A DNA stretch of 64,000 bases from Streptomyces iconiensis (GCF_028657195.3 NZ_JANCPR020000031.1:47873-111872); one strand, 5' to 3'. Positions 8,283 to 16,220 are shown, numbered from the stretch's first letter. Notes: generated by a model not told the origin, from the sequence alone. Made by a program: numbers and translations.

Positions 8283-9293
8283 TCAGCCGCGCAGCAGGAC
8301 CTTCCCGGTGCGTCCTGGCCGGGCCGCCGCCGCCAGGGCCTGCCTGAACTCGCTCAGGTCGTAGGAGGCCGCGACCTCCAGGCCCGGCATGCCGTCGGCC
8401 ATGTCCGCCGCGACCGCGCCAGTCAGCTGCCGTACCGCGTCCCGGTCGAGACGGCCGAGCCGTTCCGGCAGCCAGAAGCCTTCGATCCGTACATCGCGGA
8501 AGATCAGCTCCTCGGGCGGCACGGGCAGAGGCTCGCCTGACAGCAGGCCGTAGCTCACCAGGCGTGCGCCGGGCCGCAAAGAGGCCAGCAGGCACCGGCC
8601 CATCGCCCCTCCTACGGCATCGAGCCCCAGGGCTGCGCCCTCTCTACCGACGACCGTCTTCAGCTGTTCTTCCAAGGGAGCGCCCGGGTGCGTGAGGACG
8701 GGCACCGCACCGATGCGCTCAAGCGCTCTCGCGTGCTCCGCCCTGCGTACGACGGAGACACAGCGCAGGCCGCGGCGGTGGGCGAGGTACGCGATCATGC
8801 GTCCCACCGCGGATCCCCCGGCGGTGACGAGCACGGTGTCGCCGTCCCGCAGTGCGGCGGCACGGAGCAGCAGATGCGCGGTGAAGGGGTTGACCGTCAA
8901 CTGGCAGCCGGCTTCCAGGGACACCCCTTCACCGAGCGGGTGCACGGAATCGGCCGGTGCGCAGACGTGCCGCTGCCATGTGCCGGTGACCGCCACGGCG
9001 ACCCGGGTCCCGACCGCCGGTGCCGTCGCTCCTGGACCCAGCGCTTCGACCACCCCCGCGCCTTCGAAGCCCACGGGGGAAGCCGACAGCGCGTCTCCCG
9101 GCCCTGCCCGCAGCGTGGTGAACCTCGCGGGGCGCCCGTACTCGCCCTGGACGAACAGCAGGTCGGAGGGGTTCACAGGGCGCGCGGCCACCTCCACCCG
9201 TACTTCCCCGGGGCCGGGGAGCGGTGAGGGCACCTCGACGAGCCGCAGTACGTCGCTCGGCTCGCCGTACTTCTCGAACATCACGGCGCGCAC
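8283..9293 (-). CDS. Zinc-free MDR-family NAD(P)H oxidoreductase (quinone / enoyl-thioester reductase-like)
   Basis: A 336-residue medium-chain dehydrogenase/reductase. The GroES-like N-terminal half has ARPVNPSDLLFVQGEYG (residues 37-53) and VGFEGAGVVEALGPGA; the Rossmann half has the nucleotide-binding VTAGGSAVGRMIAYLAHRRG. The Cys and His ligands of zinc alcohol dehydrogenases are absent, and NPSDLL is typical of quinone oxidoreductase and enoyl-thioester reductase (ETR/MECR) relatives. It most likely reduces a C=C bond in an activated intermediate. Its start overlaps the end of the HisF-like gene by 13 bases, so the two are translationally coupled. The substrate is not evident. Confidence 0.82.
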   Translation of the reverse strand: MRAVMFEKYGEPSDVLRLVEVPSPLPGPGEVRVEVAARPVNPSDLLFVQGEYGRPARFTTLRAGPGDALSASPVGFEGAGVVEALGPGATAPAVGTRVAVAVTGTWQRHVCAPADSVHPLGEGVSLEAGCQLTVNPFTAHLLLRAAALRDGDTVLVTAGGSAVGRMIAYLAHRRGLRCVSVVRRAEHARALERIGAVPVLTHPGAPLEEQLKTVVGREGAALGLDAVGGAMGRCLLASLRPGARLVSYGLLSGEPLPVPPEELIFRDVRIEGFWLPERLGRLDRDAVRQLTGAVAADMADGMPGLEVAASYDLSEFRQALAAAARPGRTGKVLLRG

Positions 9294-10096
9294 GGGGAGT
9301 CCTTCTCCGTCGACCAGCGGGCCAGCATCTCGTCCCGCAACGCCGCCACCGAGGTGTGGCCGGAGTGGACCATCTTGTTGACCAGTACGTACGCCGCCTC
9401 ACCCGCACGCAACGCGGCCCACAGGTGGTCCGCGGTGCCCGCGCCTCCCGAGGCGATCGTCGGCAGCCCCGAGGCCCGCGCGATCGCCCGGGTGAGTTCC
9501 ATGTCGTAACCGTCGCTCGTCCCTTCGCGGTCGAGGCTGTTGGCGAGCACGGCTGCGACCCCCAACTGTCCGAGCCCGGTGGCCACGGCCGTGGCCTGGA
9601 CGCCTGTGTCCTGTGTGCCGCCTTCGACGCGGACCAGCCAGCCACCGGCCCCGTCGGAGGCGCAGTTGAGGACACCCATGAACCGTTCGCCCCCGTACTG
9701 GCGGACGGCTGAGACCACCCGCTCCCTGTCCTCGATCACGCTCGTACTGACGGACAGCACATCGGCCCCGGCCTCCAGCACGGTGCCTGCCCCGGCGACG
9801 GAGGGGAGGCGCCCCTGCTGCACGGAGACGAGTACCGCCATGCCGGTCCGCTTCAACTCGTGCAGGAGAGAGGGCAGATAGGGGCACTCGTGCCAGGCGT
9901 CGAGCACGTCGACGAAGAGCTTGGTGGCGCCGTCCTCCGCATAGCGTCCGGCGATGCCTGCGACGTCACCGGGGTCGGACAGACCGGAAATGCCCGAAGC
10001 CGGGGTCGCCTCCCCGTGTACGACGTCGATGCACGGGATCACAAGGTCCGCGAGTTGGGTGCGGCGGTCGGCGAAGGGTGTCGTCTGTGAGGTCAC
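9281..10096 (-). CDS. HisF-like (beta-alpha)8 barrel protein with altered active site
   Basis: A 271-residue protein that aligns along its length with HisF, the cyclase subunit of imidazole glycerol phosphate synthase. VIPCIDVVHGE (19-29) matches the HisF start motif and keeps its catalytic Asp (residue 24). GTSDGYD (193-199) and the phosphate-loop ASGGAG (215-220) are conserved. The second catalytic Asp (T. maritima Asp130, in VGID) is replaced by Asn144 in GVLN. The usual D-G-x-x-V-K-G phosphate/lysine loop is replaced by a sequence with no Lys. No HisH partner is nearby. It therefore probably does not make histidine. A derived cyclase or lyase for this cluster is the natural inference. RBS and spacing (3 bases after the FAD gene) fit an operon. 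Confidence 0.75.
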   Translation of the reverse strand: MTSQTTPFADRRTQLADLVIPCIDVVHGEATPASGISGLSDPGDVAGIAGRYAEDGATKLFVDVLDAWHECPYLPSLLHELKRTGMAVLVSVQQGRLPSVAGAGTVLEAGADVLSVSTSVIEDRERVVSAVRQYGGERFMGVLNCASDGAGGWLVRVEGGTQDTGVQATAVATGLGQLGVAAVLANSLDREGTSDGYDMELTRAIARASGLPTIASGGAGTADHLWAALRAGEAAYVLVNKMVHSGHTSVAALRDEMLARWSTEKDSPCAP

Positions 10097-10099
10097 GGT

Positions 10100-11374
10100 T
10101 CATGTCCTTTCGGTACCGCGGAGCACTTGTCGTATCCGTCCGCTCTCCGGGGCCAGTTGCCGGGCGACAGCGGCGGCGGAGTACAGGGCTGTCTCCTGCG
10201 TGTCCACGTCCGCCGTGGTACGCCCGGCGATGAAAAGCCCGCCCCGGCCCTGCACGGCTGCCAGCCGCGCTCTCGCCCTGTGCGCCGCCGGTGTGGGCAG
10301 TTGGGTACGGAAGTGCGAGCGCGCCAGTTCCAGCCGCGGCAGAGCATCACGGTGGGTGAGCTGGCTGACGAAAAGATCGTCTCCCGTGGCCGGTCCGTAC
10401 CACGTCGTCGTCTCGCTCCACGGACCGTGGAGCGTCACGTTGTCGGCGGACCACGCACGGCGATCGGCGGGCATGCCGAAGGGGTCCAGGTGGAGCCCGT
10501 ACGTCAGGTTCCTGTGGGGGATGTCCGCCAGGGCCGTGCGGATGCCGTCCGTGCCCGCGAGTGCGTCCAGCACCGCTGCCGCGCGGTCGGCGGGCAGGGC
10601 GAGCACCACGGCGTCCACGGCGTACGCGTGGCCGGCGGCGTCGATCAGCTCGAAGTCCCCGCCCTTCCTGACCACATGGCGCAGGGGAACGTCCAGGTGC
10701 ACGGATGCCGTCCGCAGCTTCGCCGCCAGCGCTGCGGTCAGGCTGTCGGCTCCGCCGCGCAGAAAGGTCAGCTCGGGGGCCCGTTCGAGGTCAGGCTGCG
10801 GGTCGGCGTAAAGGGCACCGACCGCACGGGCCGAGAGGGTGCGGGCCTCGTCGAGCGTGCAGCCGAACAGGGAGGCGGGCAGCGCGCAGACCGCTTCGGA
10901 GGTGAGCGGCTCCGGCAGCCGCCACGCGCTCACGGCCTCCCCCAGCGTGGTCTCCCAGGGAAGGTCCTCGGCCTCCCAGCGGGCGGCATCGGTTGCCAGC
11001 CGCAAGAGGGCGCGATGCACCGAACCCGACGAGGTGACCGGTCGTCCGGTGCTGCCCGGCTCCGAAGGAGAGACCCACAGGGGCGTCGTGGCCGGGTCGC
11101 GTGTCAGGGTCCGTGACGCGCGTGAGACCACGAACTCCTCTGCGGTCACCCCGACGAGCTGAGCGATGCGGAGCCAGGTCGTGAAGCTCTGGGGCGATGT
11201 CTCGCGTACACCGAGGTCGACTTGATGCTGCCGCCCGCCGTGCCGGACCGTCACGGATTCCGCGTTGCCGCCAAGCCGGGGACGTTCCTCGACGAGCACG
11301 GTCTCGTGCACGCCGTCGAGAAGCCAGGCGACCGCCAGACCCGCGAGGCCGCCGCCCGCGATGCCGATACGCAT
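10100..11374 (-). CDS. FAD-dependent amine-oxidase-like oxidoreductase (copy 2)
   Basis: A 424-residue flavoprotein starting MRIGIAGGGLAGLAVAWLL, a canonical FAD dinucleotide motif. I place the start at ATG 11374 because the family begins at this motif; the frame stays open for another 47 low-complexity codons upstream. It is paralogous to the product of 3281-4618 and shares MPADRR-x-WSA-x-NVT-x-HG, SETTTWYGP and the C-terminal DVDTQETALYSAAA segment. It lies 7 bases after the helical protein gene and 3 bases before the HisF-like gene, so it is co-transcribed with them. Two diverged copies in one cluster suggest two separate oxidations. Confidence 0.8.
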   Translation of the reverse strand: MRIGIAGGGLAGLAVAWLLDGVHETVLVEERPRLGGNAESVTVRHGGRQHQVDLGVRETSPQSFTTWLRIAQLVGVTAEEFVVSRASRTLTRDPATTPLWVSPSEPGSTGRPVTSSGSVHRALLRLATDAARWEAEDLPWETTLGEAVSAWRLPEPLTSEAVCALPASLFGCTLDEARTLSARAVGALYADPQPDLERAPELTFLRGGADSLTAALAAKLRTASVHLDVPLRHVVRKGGDFELIDAAGHAYAVDAVVLALPADRAAAVLDALAGTDGIRTALADIPHRNLTYGLHLDPFGMPADRRAWSADNVTLHGPWSETTTWYGPATGDDLFVSQLTHRDALPRLELARSHFRTQLPTPAAHRARARLAAVQGRGGLFIAGRTTADVDTQETALYSAAAVARQLAPESGRIRQVLRGTERT

Positions 11375-11381
11375 GATCCCG

Positions 11382-12158
11382 CTACCCGTCCGGGCCGGCG
11401 GGGCCGTTCGCCGCGCCGGCGGACGGCTCGGCGCCTCCTCCCGTACCGGCGGAGACTCCTTCGTCTCCCCCGCCGGCGGAGGCACCCTCGTCTTCCGCGT
11501 CTCCCGCAGCGGCACGCCACAGGTCGTCGATGCTCCTCCACAGCAGATCGGCCATGAAGGCGGCGGCCTCCGGATCGTCGCCCTGGCTCAGCCCGTCAGC
11601 GACCACATCGGCGGCCAGGTCCAGAAGCTCCTGGGAACCTCCTGACGCGTAATAGTCCAGGAAGGAATCCGGGGCTTCGATCTTCGAGGAACCGATGTCC
11701 CGCACCAACTGCTCGCACTGCGGGAAATAGACGGCCATGTCCGTGTGGAGGGCGAGGGCCGTGGCTGCCTGACTCCCATTCAGTGCTATCCACGACAGTG
11801 CTCCGGCGAAGGCGAAAGTGCGCCGATCGCGAGGCCGGAGCCATAGGTTGTCCGGGTCCATTCCCAATTCCTCCGCACATGCGGTCAGTTTGGGCCTGGC
11901 ACCGTTCACCAGTTGGCTCAGCGTGACATAGAGGGTTGCCGCGGGGCGGCCCGGGAAACGCGTCAGCATGACACCGTAGGCCGTCATTTCCGCTTGATGG
12001 CACTGCGCCTCGGCGGCCACCAGACGACGCAGGTTGTCCGTGGAAGCCCTGCCCTCACGGACAGCCGCCAGCAGAGCGTTGTCGAGACCTTCCGCCGTGC
12101 GGCGGTCGTCCATCTCTCGTATCAGTGCACCGGCCCGGGACGGGATTGGCCTCTGCAC
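11382..12158 (-). CDS. All-helical protein, possibly TenA/heme-oxygenase-like (copy 2)
   Basis: Paralogue of the product of 1079-1831, sharing LRRLVAAEAQCHQAEM, AYGVMLTRFP, SWIALNGSQAA and LALHTDMAVYF plus SFLDYY. I chose GTG 12158, which follows GAAGAGGGG at good spacing and gives a 258-residue product aligned with copy 1; ATG at 12212 or 12113 is possible. The Glu/His and His/Asp pairs could bind metal as in heme-oxygenase-like diiron enzymes, but this is not shown. The last 45 residues are a Gly/Ala/Ser-rich tail. It is the first gene of the leftward operon, downstream of the regulatory region shared with the LuxR gene. Confidence 0.5.
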   Translation of the reverse strand: MQRPIPSRAGALIREMDDRRTAEGLDNALLAAVREGRASTDNLRRLVAAEAQCHQAEMTAYGVMLTRFPGRPAATLYVTLSQLVNGARPKLTACAEELGMDPDNLWLRPRDRRTFAFAGALSWIALNGSQAATALALHTDMAVYFPQCEQLVRDIGSSKIEAPDSFLDYYASGGSQELLDLAADVVADGLSQGDDPEAAAFMADLLWRSIDDLWRAAAGDAEDEGASAGGGDEGVSAGTGGGAEPSAGAANGPAGPDG

Positions 12159-12423
12159 AGGAGTACACCCCTCTTCCGATCTCTTCCGTTCGCTTCCGGT
12201 CCAGACCTTCATCGCTCGCGCGGGGTCGCCGGGTAGCCAGGCGGGATCGGCCAACACCTCGGTTCGATGGGTACCTTCGACACGGGATTCCCGGGACTTT
12301 CGGTTCTGGTGGAAGGCGTGAGGTGGGCGTTCACCACGCCCCGCCGCTGGCGGCACGCGGGGCCCACATCTGGACCGGGCCCTCGCGCCCGCGCCCGGCG
12401 ACCACGCCGGTGCGCCCTGGGGA

Positions 12424-12474
12424 GACACATCGCGGAAGACACATTGCGAAAATACTGAGCCGTTCCCTGGGAAC
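12424..12474. promoter_or_regulatory. Candidate operator region between cluster operon and LuxR gene
   Basis: The 469-base gap 12159-12627 holds no gene that I can support. Two adjacent 14-base direct repeats, GACACATCGCGGAA (12424-12437) and GACACATTGCGAAA (12438-12451), match at 12 of 14 positions. Twelve bases on lies a perfect dyad, GTTCCC-T-GGGAAC (12462-12474). Position between divergent genes suggests binding by the adjacent LuxR-type regulator. That is inference. Confidence 0.4.
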
Positions 12475-12627
12475 CACTCGCCAACAGCGGTTCAGCACAA
12501 GAGCGTTCGGGTAAACCGGGGTCCACCGCATCGGCCGGCACGCAGCCGGCGTGGGAGACTTTTATCCGTCGTTGACGGCTCAAGAAGGCAGCGTTCTGCG
12601 TGGAGGCCACCGGGAAGGAGGCCACAA

Positions 12628-13068
12628 TTGCCACACGAAGAACAGGAACATTCCTCTGCCTCGGCACCCTCTCCCTGCGAGCAGGGCGCACAGACCGCAG
12701 CACTGCACGAAATCGTGCGGCTTCTCTGTGACTTATTGGAAATCACAGAGCGGATGTATTCCACCGCCATCTCAACGGCTGAGCGAGAAACGCCTGGTCC
12801 CTGCGGTCCTCATTCGCCGCCCCCGGGAAGGGCACCGCCCGTCAGGCTCAAGACGGAACGCCTCGCTCCCCGGGAGGTGGAGGTCTTCGAGCTGCTTCTC
12901 ACCGGTGCTTCCAACCGCCATATAGCGAGGCAATTGGGTATCGCCGAACGCACGGTCAAGAACAACCTGCATTCCATCTACAGAAAGCTCGGCGTCTCGG
13001 GCCGCGCCGAGGCGATCGCCCGGTCCGTTGCGACGGCCCAGCCGGAAGAAGACACGAACGACAGCTGA
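12628..13068 (+). CDS. LuxR-family transcriptional regulator with TTG start and TTA codon
   Basis: A 146-residue protein with a C-terminal LuxR/GerE helix-turn-helix: LAPREVEVFELLLTGASN, then HIARQLGIAERTVKNNL and HSIYRKLGVSGRAEA. The N-terminal 70 residues match no receiver or PAS domain that I recognise. The TTG start (12628) follows GGAAGGAGG by six bases. Codon 36 is TTA, the codon read by the bldA tRNA in Streptomyces, so production should be tied to development. It is divergent from the cluster operon and is the obvious candidate for the pathway-specific activator. Small size and absence of a sensor domain suggest control by its amount rather than by a ligand. Confidence 0.8.
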   Translation: MPHEEQEHSSASAPSPCEQGAQTAALHEIVRLLCDLLEITERMYSTAISTAERETPGPCGPHSPPPGRAPPVRLKTERLAPREVEVFELLLTGASNRHIARQLGIAERTVKNNLHSIYRKLGVSGRAEAIARSVATAQPEEDTNDS

Positions 13069-13117
13069 GCCCCCGCCGCGTGCGCACACCCGGCGGCAGC
13101 GCGAACGCGGCACCCAG

Positions 13118-13330
13118 TACGCGCGGAGCGGAGCCGGGTACGCGCGGAGCGGAGCCGGGTACGCGCGGAGCGGGGCCGGCGAACGGTCACAGGGAACCCG
13201 GGCCTCTCTCCGGGAGACCCCGGGTCTCCCGGCACCCCCGGGCCCCCTCGGGGACACCGGGTCTCCCCGGGACACCGGGTCTTCCCCATACCCCGGGCCG
13301 CCCCGGCACGAAGACCCGGGAACGTAGGCC
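13118..13330. repeat. 21-base tandem repeat (x3) and CCCGGG-rich palindromic tract
   Basis: Three copies of TACGCGCGGAGCGGAGCCGGG occupy 13118-13180. A tract dense in CCCGGG and GGGAGACCCCGGGTCTCCC palindromes runs to about 13330. This fills the gap between the convergent LuxR and ArsR genes. The long dyads could stop transcription from both sides, though no U-run follows. Confidence 0.75.
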
Positions 13331-13346
13331 GGAAGAACTCCGGCAC

Positions 13347-13742
13347 CTAATCGTGGACGGCGGCGACGGTTGCCGACGGCGCCTCGGCGGGGGCGTCCCG
13401 CAGGCCGAGGCGGAGGTGCTCGACGTGGAAGAGCGCCTGCTCCAGCAGCTCGGCCACATGGTTGTCGTACAGGGCGTAGACGATGGAGCGGCCGTGGCGC
13501 TCGCCGGTGACCAGGCCCAGGTTGCGCAGCAGACGGAGCTGGTGGGAGCAGGCGGATGCCTCCATGCCCACGGCCTCGGCCAGGTCGCCGACCGCGCACG
13601 GGCCTTCCTGGAGGCGGGCGAGGATGTACAGGCGTGAGGGAGTGGCCAGGGCCTGGAGGGTCGAGGCGACATCGCCGGCCCCCGCCGCGTCCAGGCGCTC
13701 GCGCGGGGTCGCGCTGTTCTTGCCGTCGGCTCCATGACCCAT
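13347..13742 (-). CDS. ArsR/SmtB-family metal-responsive repressor
   Basis: A 131-residue winged-helix protein. It has the ArsR-type core LQALATPSRLYILARLQEG, the recognition helix EASACSHQLRLLRNLGLV and the beta wing RHGRSIVYALYDNHV. The C-terminal HVEHLRLGL supplies His residues of the kind that bind metal in NmtR/KmtR-type sensors. It is divergent from a P1B-4 metal ATPase with 93 bases between the starts, the classical arrangement for a repressor that releases DNA when metal is in excess. ATG 13742 follows AGGATGG. Likely signals are Co, Ni or Fe(II)/Zn; the sequence alone does not decide. Confidence 0.82.
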   Translation of the reverse strand: MGHGADGKNSATPRERLDAAGAGDVASTLQALATPSRLYILARLQEGPCAVGDLAEAVGMEASACSHQLRLLRNLGLVTGERHGRSIVYALYDNHVAELLEQALFHVEHLRLGLRDAPAEAPSATVAAVHD

Positions 13743-13762
13743 GACGCCATCCTACCGGCGAC

Positions 13763-13786
13763 ACCTGAAAACCTGTTCACATATTC
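13763..13786. promoter_or_regulatory. Candidate ArsR operator / divergent promoter
   Basis: The only AT-richer stretch between the ArsR and ATPase starts contains an imperfect dyad TGAA-AACCTG-TTCA (13766-13779), continuing CATATTC. TGAACA-type half sites are usual for ArsR/SmtB repressors. The assignment rests on position and half site only. Confidence 0.35.
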
Positions 13787-13835
13787 CTGTACGGTGAGCG
13801 GGTCGTCGTCCCCGCCCGCGAAGGGTCGCCCCGTC

Positions 13836-16097
13836 ATGCCTTCCGCTCTCCCCCGGCGTTCTGAACGAGCGGCTACGGCGGCTCGGACCGCTCAGCCGAC
13901 TCCGTCAGGTCAGCCAGCTCCTTCTGCTCCGCCAGGTTCGAAGGGACCGTCGGGTCCGAAGGGGCCGTCGGGTCCGTCGGGCCCGCCAGCTCCGTCAGGC
14001 CCGCCAGCTCCGTCGGGTCGGCCAGGTCGGCCAGCTCTGCCGGGTCGGTCAGGTCGGCCGGCTCCGTCAGGTCCGGCGAAGGTGCCGGTGCCGCGGCGCC
14101 GTACGCGCGTGTTGGCGCTGGCCGAGGCACGGTGGGCCGGGGCGGCGCTGGTGCTGTTCCTGATGGCCCTGCCGCTCCAACTGGCCGGCGCCTCCGCCTG
14201 GTTGTGGGGGCCGCTGTACGCCGCCGCATACCTCACCGGCGGCTGGCAGCCTGCCTGGGCCGGGCTTGCGGCGCTGCGGGAGAAGACCCTGGACGTGGAC
14301 CTGCTGATGATCGTGGCCGCGCTCGGTGCCGCCTCGATCGGGCAGGTGATGGACGGCGCGCTGCTGATCGTCATCTTCGCCACGTCCGGCGCCCTGGAGG
14401 CGCTGGCGACCGCACGGACCCAGGACGCCGTCCGCTGCCTGCTCGACCTCGCGCCCACCACCGCCACCCGCCTGGACGGTGACGGAGGAGCGGAAGAGAG
14501 CGTCGCCACCTCCGATCTGAGGGTCGGCGACACCCTCCTGGTCCGGCCCGGCGAGCGGGTCGGCGCGGACGGGCGGGTGCTGGCCGGAGCCAGTGAGGTC
14601 GACCAGGCCACCATCACGGGCGAGCCGTTGCCGGTGGCGAAGGAGGCCGGGTACGAGGTCTTCGCCGGCACGCTGAACGGCACTGGAGCGCTGCGGGTCG
14701 AGGTCGGGCGGGACGCCGCCGACTCCGTCATCGCCCGGATCGTCGCGATGGTCGAGGAAGCGTCCGGGACCAAGGCGCCCACACAGCTGTTCATCGAGAA
14801 GGTCGAACAGCGCTACAGCCTCGGCATGGTCTTCGCCACCCTGGCCGTCTTCGCTGTCCCCCTCGCGCTCGGCGCCGATCCGGCCGGCTCGCTGCTGCGC
14901 GCGATGACGTTCATGATCGTCGCTTCGCCGTGCGCCGTCGTCCTCGCGACGATGCCGCCACTGCTGTCCGCGATCGCCAACGCCGGGCGGCACGGCGTGC
15001 TGGTGAAGTCCGCCGTCGTGATGGAGCGCCTCGGTCAGGTTGACGCGGTGGCGCTCGACAAGACCGGCACCCTGACCGAGGGCACCCCCCGGGTCACCGA
15101 CATCCGCCCGCTGGTCGGCTCAGGGCTGGACGCGGAGTCCCTGCTGACGCTGGCGGCTGCGGCCGAGCACCCGAGCGAGCACCCGCTGGCACGTGCCGTG
15201 GTCGCCGCCGCGCTGCACCGCGGTCTGACGGTCCCGGACACGCGGGACTTCACCTCCGCACCCGGCGTGGGCGTCACCGCGACGGTGGGCGGACAGACGA
15301 TCGCGGTCGGCGCCCTGGCCCGTCTGCTCGATGATGCCGGTGATGCGCGTGAGCCACGTGATGCCGGTGATGCACATGCACATGTGCGTGATGCCGCCAA
15401 GGCCGCTGATGCCGGTTGCGCGGCATCGGCCGAAGCGGCCGTGGTGGGGGCCGAGTTGGAGCGCGGTGGGCGTACAGCGGTCCTCGTACAGCGTGCCGGG
15501 CTGCCGGTCGGCGTCCTGGGCGTGGCCGACCGCCTGCGCACCGATGCCGCCACCACCGTCGCGTCACTGGCCATCCTGACGGGCAGTGCGCCCATGCTGC
15601 TGACCGGCGACAACGCACGCGCCGCCGCGCTTCTGGCGGAGGAGGTCGGCATCGGCGACGTGCGCGCCGGGCTGCTGCCCCAGGACAAGGTCACCGCTGT
15701 CCAGGGGCAGGAGAAGGCCGGGCACAAGGTCCTGGTCATCGGCGACGGGGTCAACGACGCGCCCGCCCTGGCCGCGGCCCACACCGGTATCGCCATGGGC
15801 CGCGCCGGCTCCGACCTCGCGCTGGAGACGGCGGACGCGGTCGTCGTCCGCGACGAACTCGCCACCGTCCCCGCCGTCGTGAACCTCTCCCGCGCGGCCC
15901 GGCGCCTGGTCGTACAGAACCTGGTCGTCGCAGCGGTGTTCATCTCCGGTCTGGTCGTCTGGGACCTGGCCGGCCACCTGCCACTGCCCCTGGGCGTCCT
16001 CGGCCACGAAGGCTCCACCGTCATCGTCGGCCTGAACGGCCTGCGCCTGCTGCGCGACACCGCCTGGAACCGCGCCGCCGCGCCGGACCCGCGGTGA
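13836..16097 (+). CDS. P1B-4-type heavy-metal ATPase (Co2+/Fe2+-type exporter)
   Basis: A 753-residue P-type ATPase with start at ATG 13836; the frame is open upstream but the added residues look non-coding. It has the phosphorylation motif DKTGTLTEG (Asp at about 408), TGEPLP in the actuator domain and GDGVNDAPAL near the end. The metal-site motifs are SPC (364-366) and HEGST (from about 724), the pair that defines subgroup P1B-4 (CoaT, CtpD, PfeT) rather than CPx zinc or copper pumps. No N-terminal metal-binding domain is present. Instead residues 15-85 are a Pro-Ser-Gly collagen-like repeat. The nucleotide domain carries a His/Asp-rich insertion (15330-15420). It exports metal from the cytoplasm under the divergent ArsR repressor. 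Confidence 0.88.
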   Translation: MPSALPRRSERAATAARTAQPTPSGQPAPSAPPGSKGPSGPKGPSGPSGPPAPSGPPAPSGRPGRPALPGRSGRPAPSGPAKVPVPRRRTRVLALAEARWAGAALVLFLMALPLQLAGASAWLWGPLYAAAYLTGGWQPAWAGLAALREKTLDVDLLMIVAALGAASIGQVMDGALLIVIFATSGALEALATARTQDAVRCLLDLAPTTATRLDGDGGAEESVATSDLRVGDTLLVRPGERVGADGRVLAGASEVDQATITGEPLPVAKEAGYEVFAGTLNGTGALRVEVGRDAADSVIARIVAMVEEASGTKAPTQLFIEKVEQRYSLGMVFATLAVFAVPLALGADPAGSLLRAMTFMIVASPCAVVLATMPPLLSAIANAGRHGVLVKSAVVMERLGQVDAVALDKTGTLTEGTPRVTDIRPLVGSGLDAESLLTLAAAAEHPSEHPLARAVVAAALHRGLTVPDTRDFTSAPGVGVTATVGGQTIAVGALARLLDDAGDAREPRDAGDAHAHVRDAAKAADAGCAASAEAAVVGAELERGGRTAVLVQRAGLPVGVLGVADRLRTDAATTVASLAILTGSAPMLLTGDNARAAALLAEEVGIGDVRAGLLPQDKVTAVQGQEKAGHKVLVIGDGVNDAPALAAAHTGIAMGRAGSDLALETADAVVVRDELATVPAVVNLSRAARRLVVQNLVVAAVFISGLVVWDLAGHLPLPLGVLGHEGSTVIVGLNGLRLLRDTAWNRAAAPDPR

Positions 16098-16166
16098 CAG
16101 CGCCTCGGCGCCTCCTTCGGGGGCGGTGACGGCGCCGGGCCGGCGCCGCTGTGCCGTCGCGCCGCC

Positions 16167-16220
16167 GCGCCGTTGACGGGTGCGGCGCCGTTGACGGGTG
16201 CGGCGCCGTTGACGGGTGCG
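16167..16220. repeat. Three perfect 18-base tandem copies
   Basis: GCGCCGTTGACGGGTGCG is repeated three times without a mismatch between the ATPase and the aldo/keto reductase remnant. Perfect identity suggests recent expansion. Confidence 0.9.

Noticed and set aside
4862..8347. Long plus-strand open frames opposite the A-T-R synthetase
   Set aside because: Antisense to a clearly coding NRPS-like gene, with no ribosome sites or recognisable domains.
9281..10096. HisF-like protein as the housekeeping histidine enzyme
   Set aside because: There is no his operon or HisH nearby, it lies inside a tailoring-gene operon with overlaps, and a catalytic Asp is changed.
13118..13180. Three regular repeats as a possible CRISPR array
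   Set aside because: The 21-base units are directly adjacent with no spacers, and no cas genes are present. The same holds for the repeats at 8164-8272 and 16167-16220.
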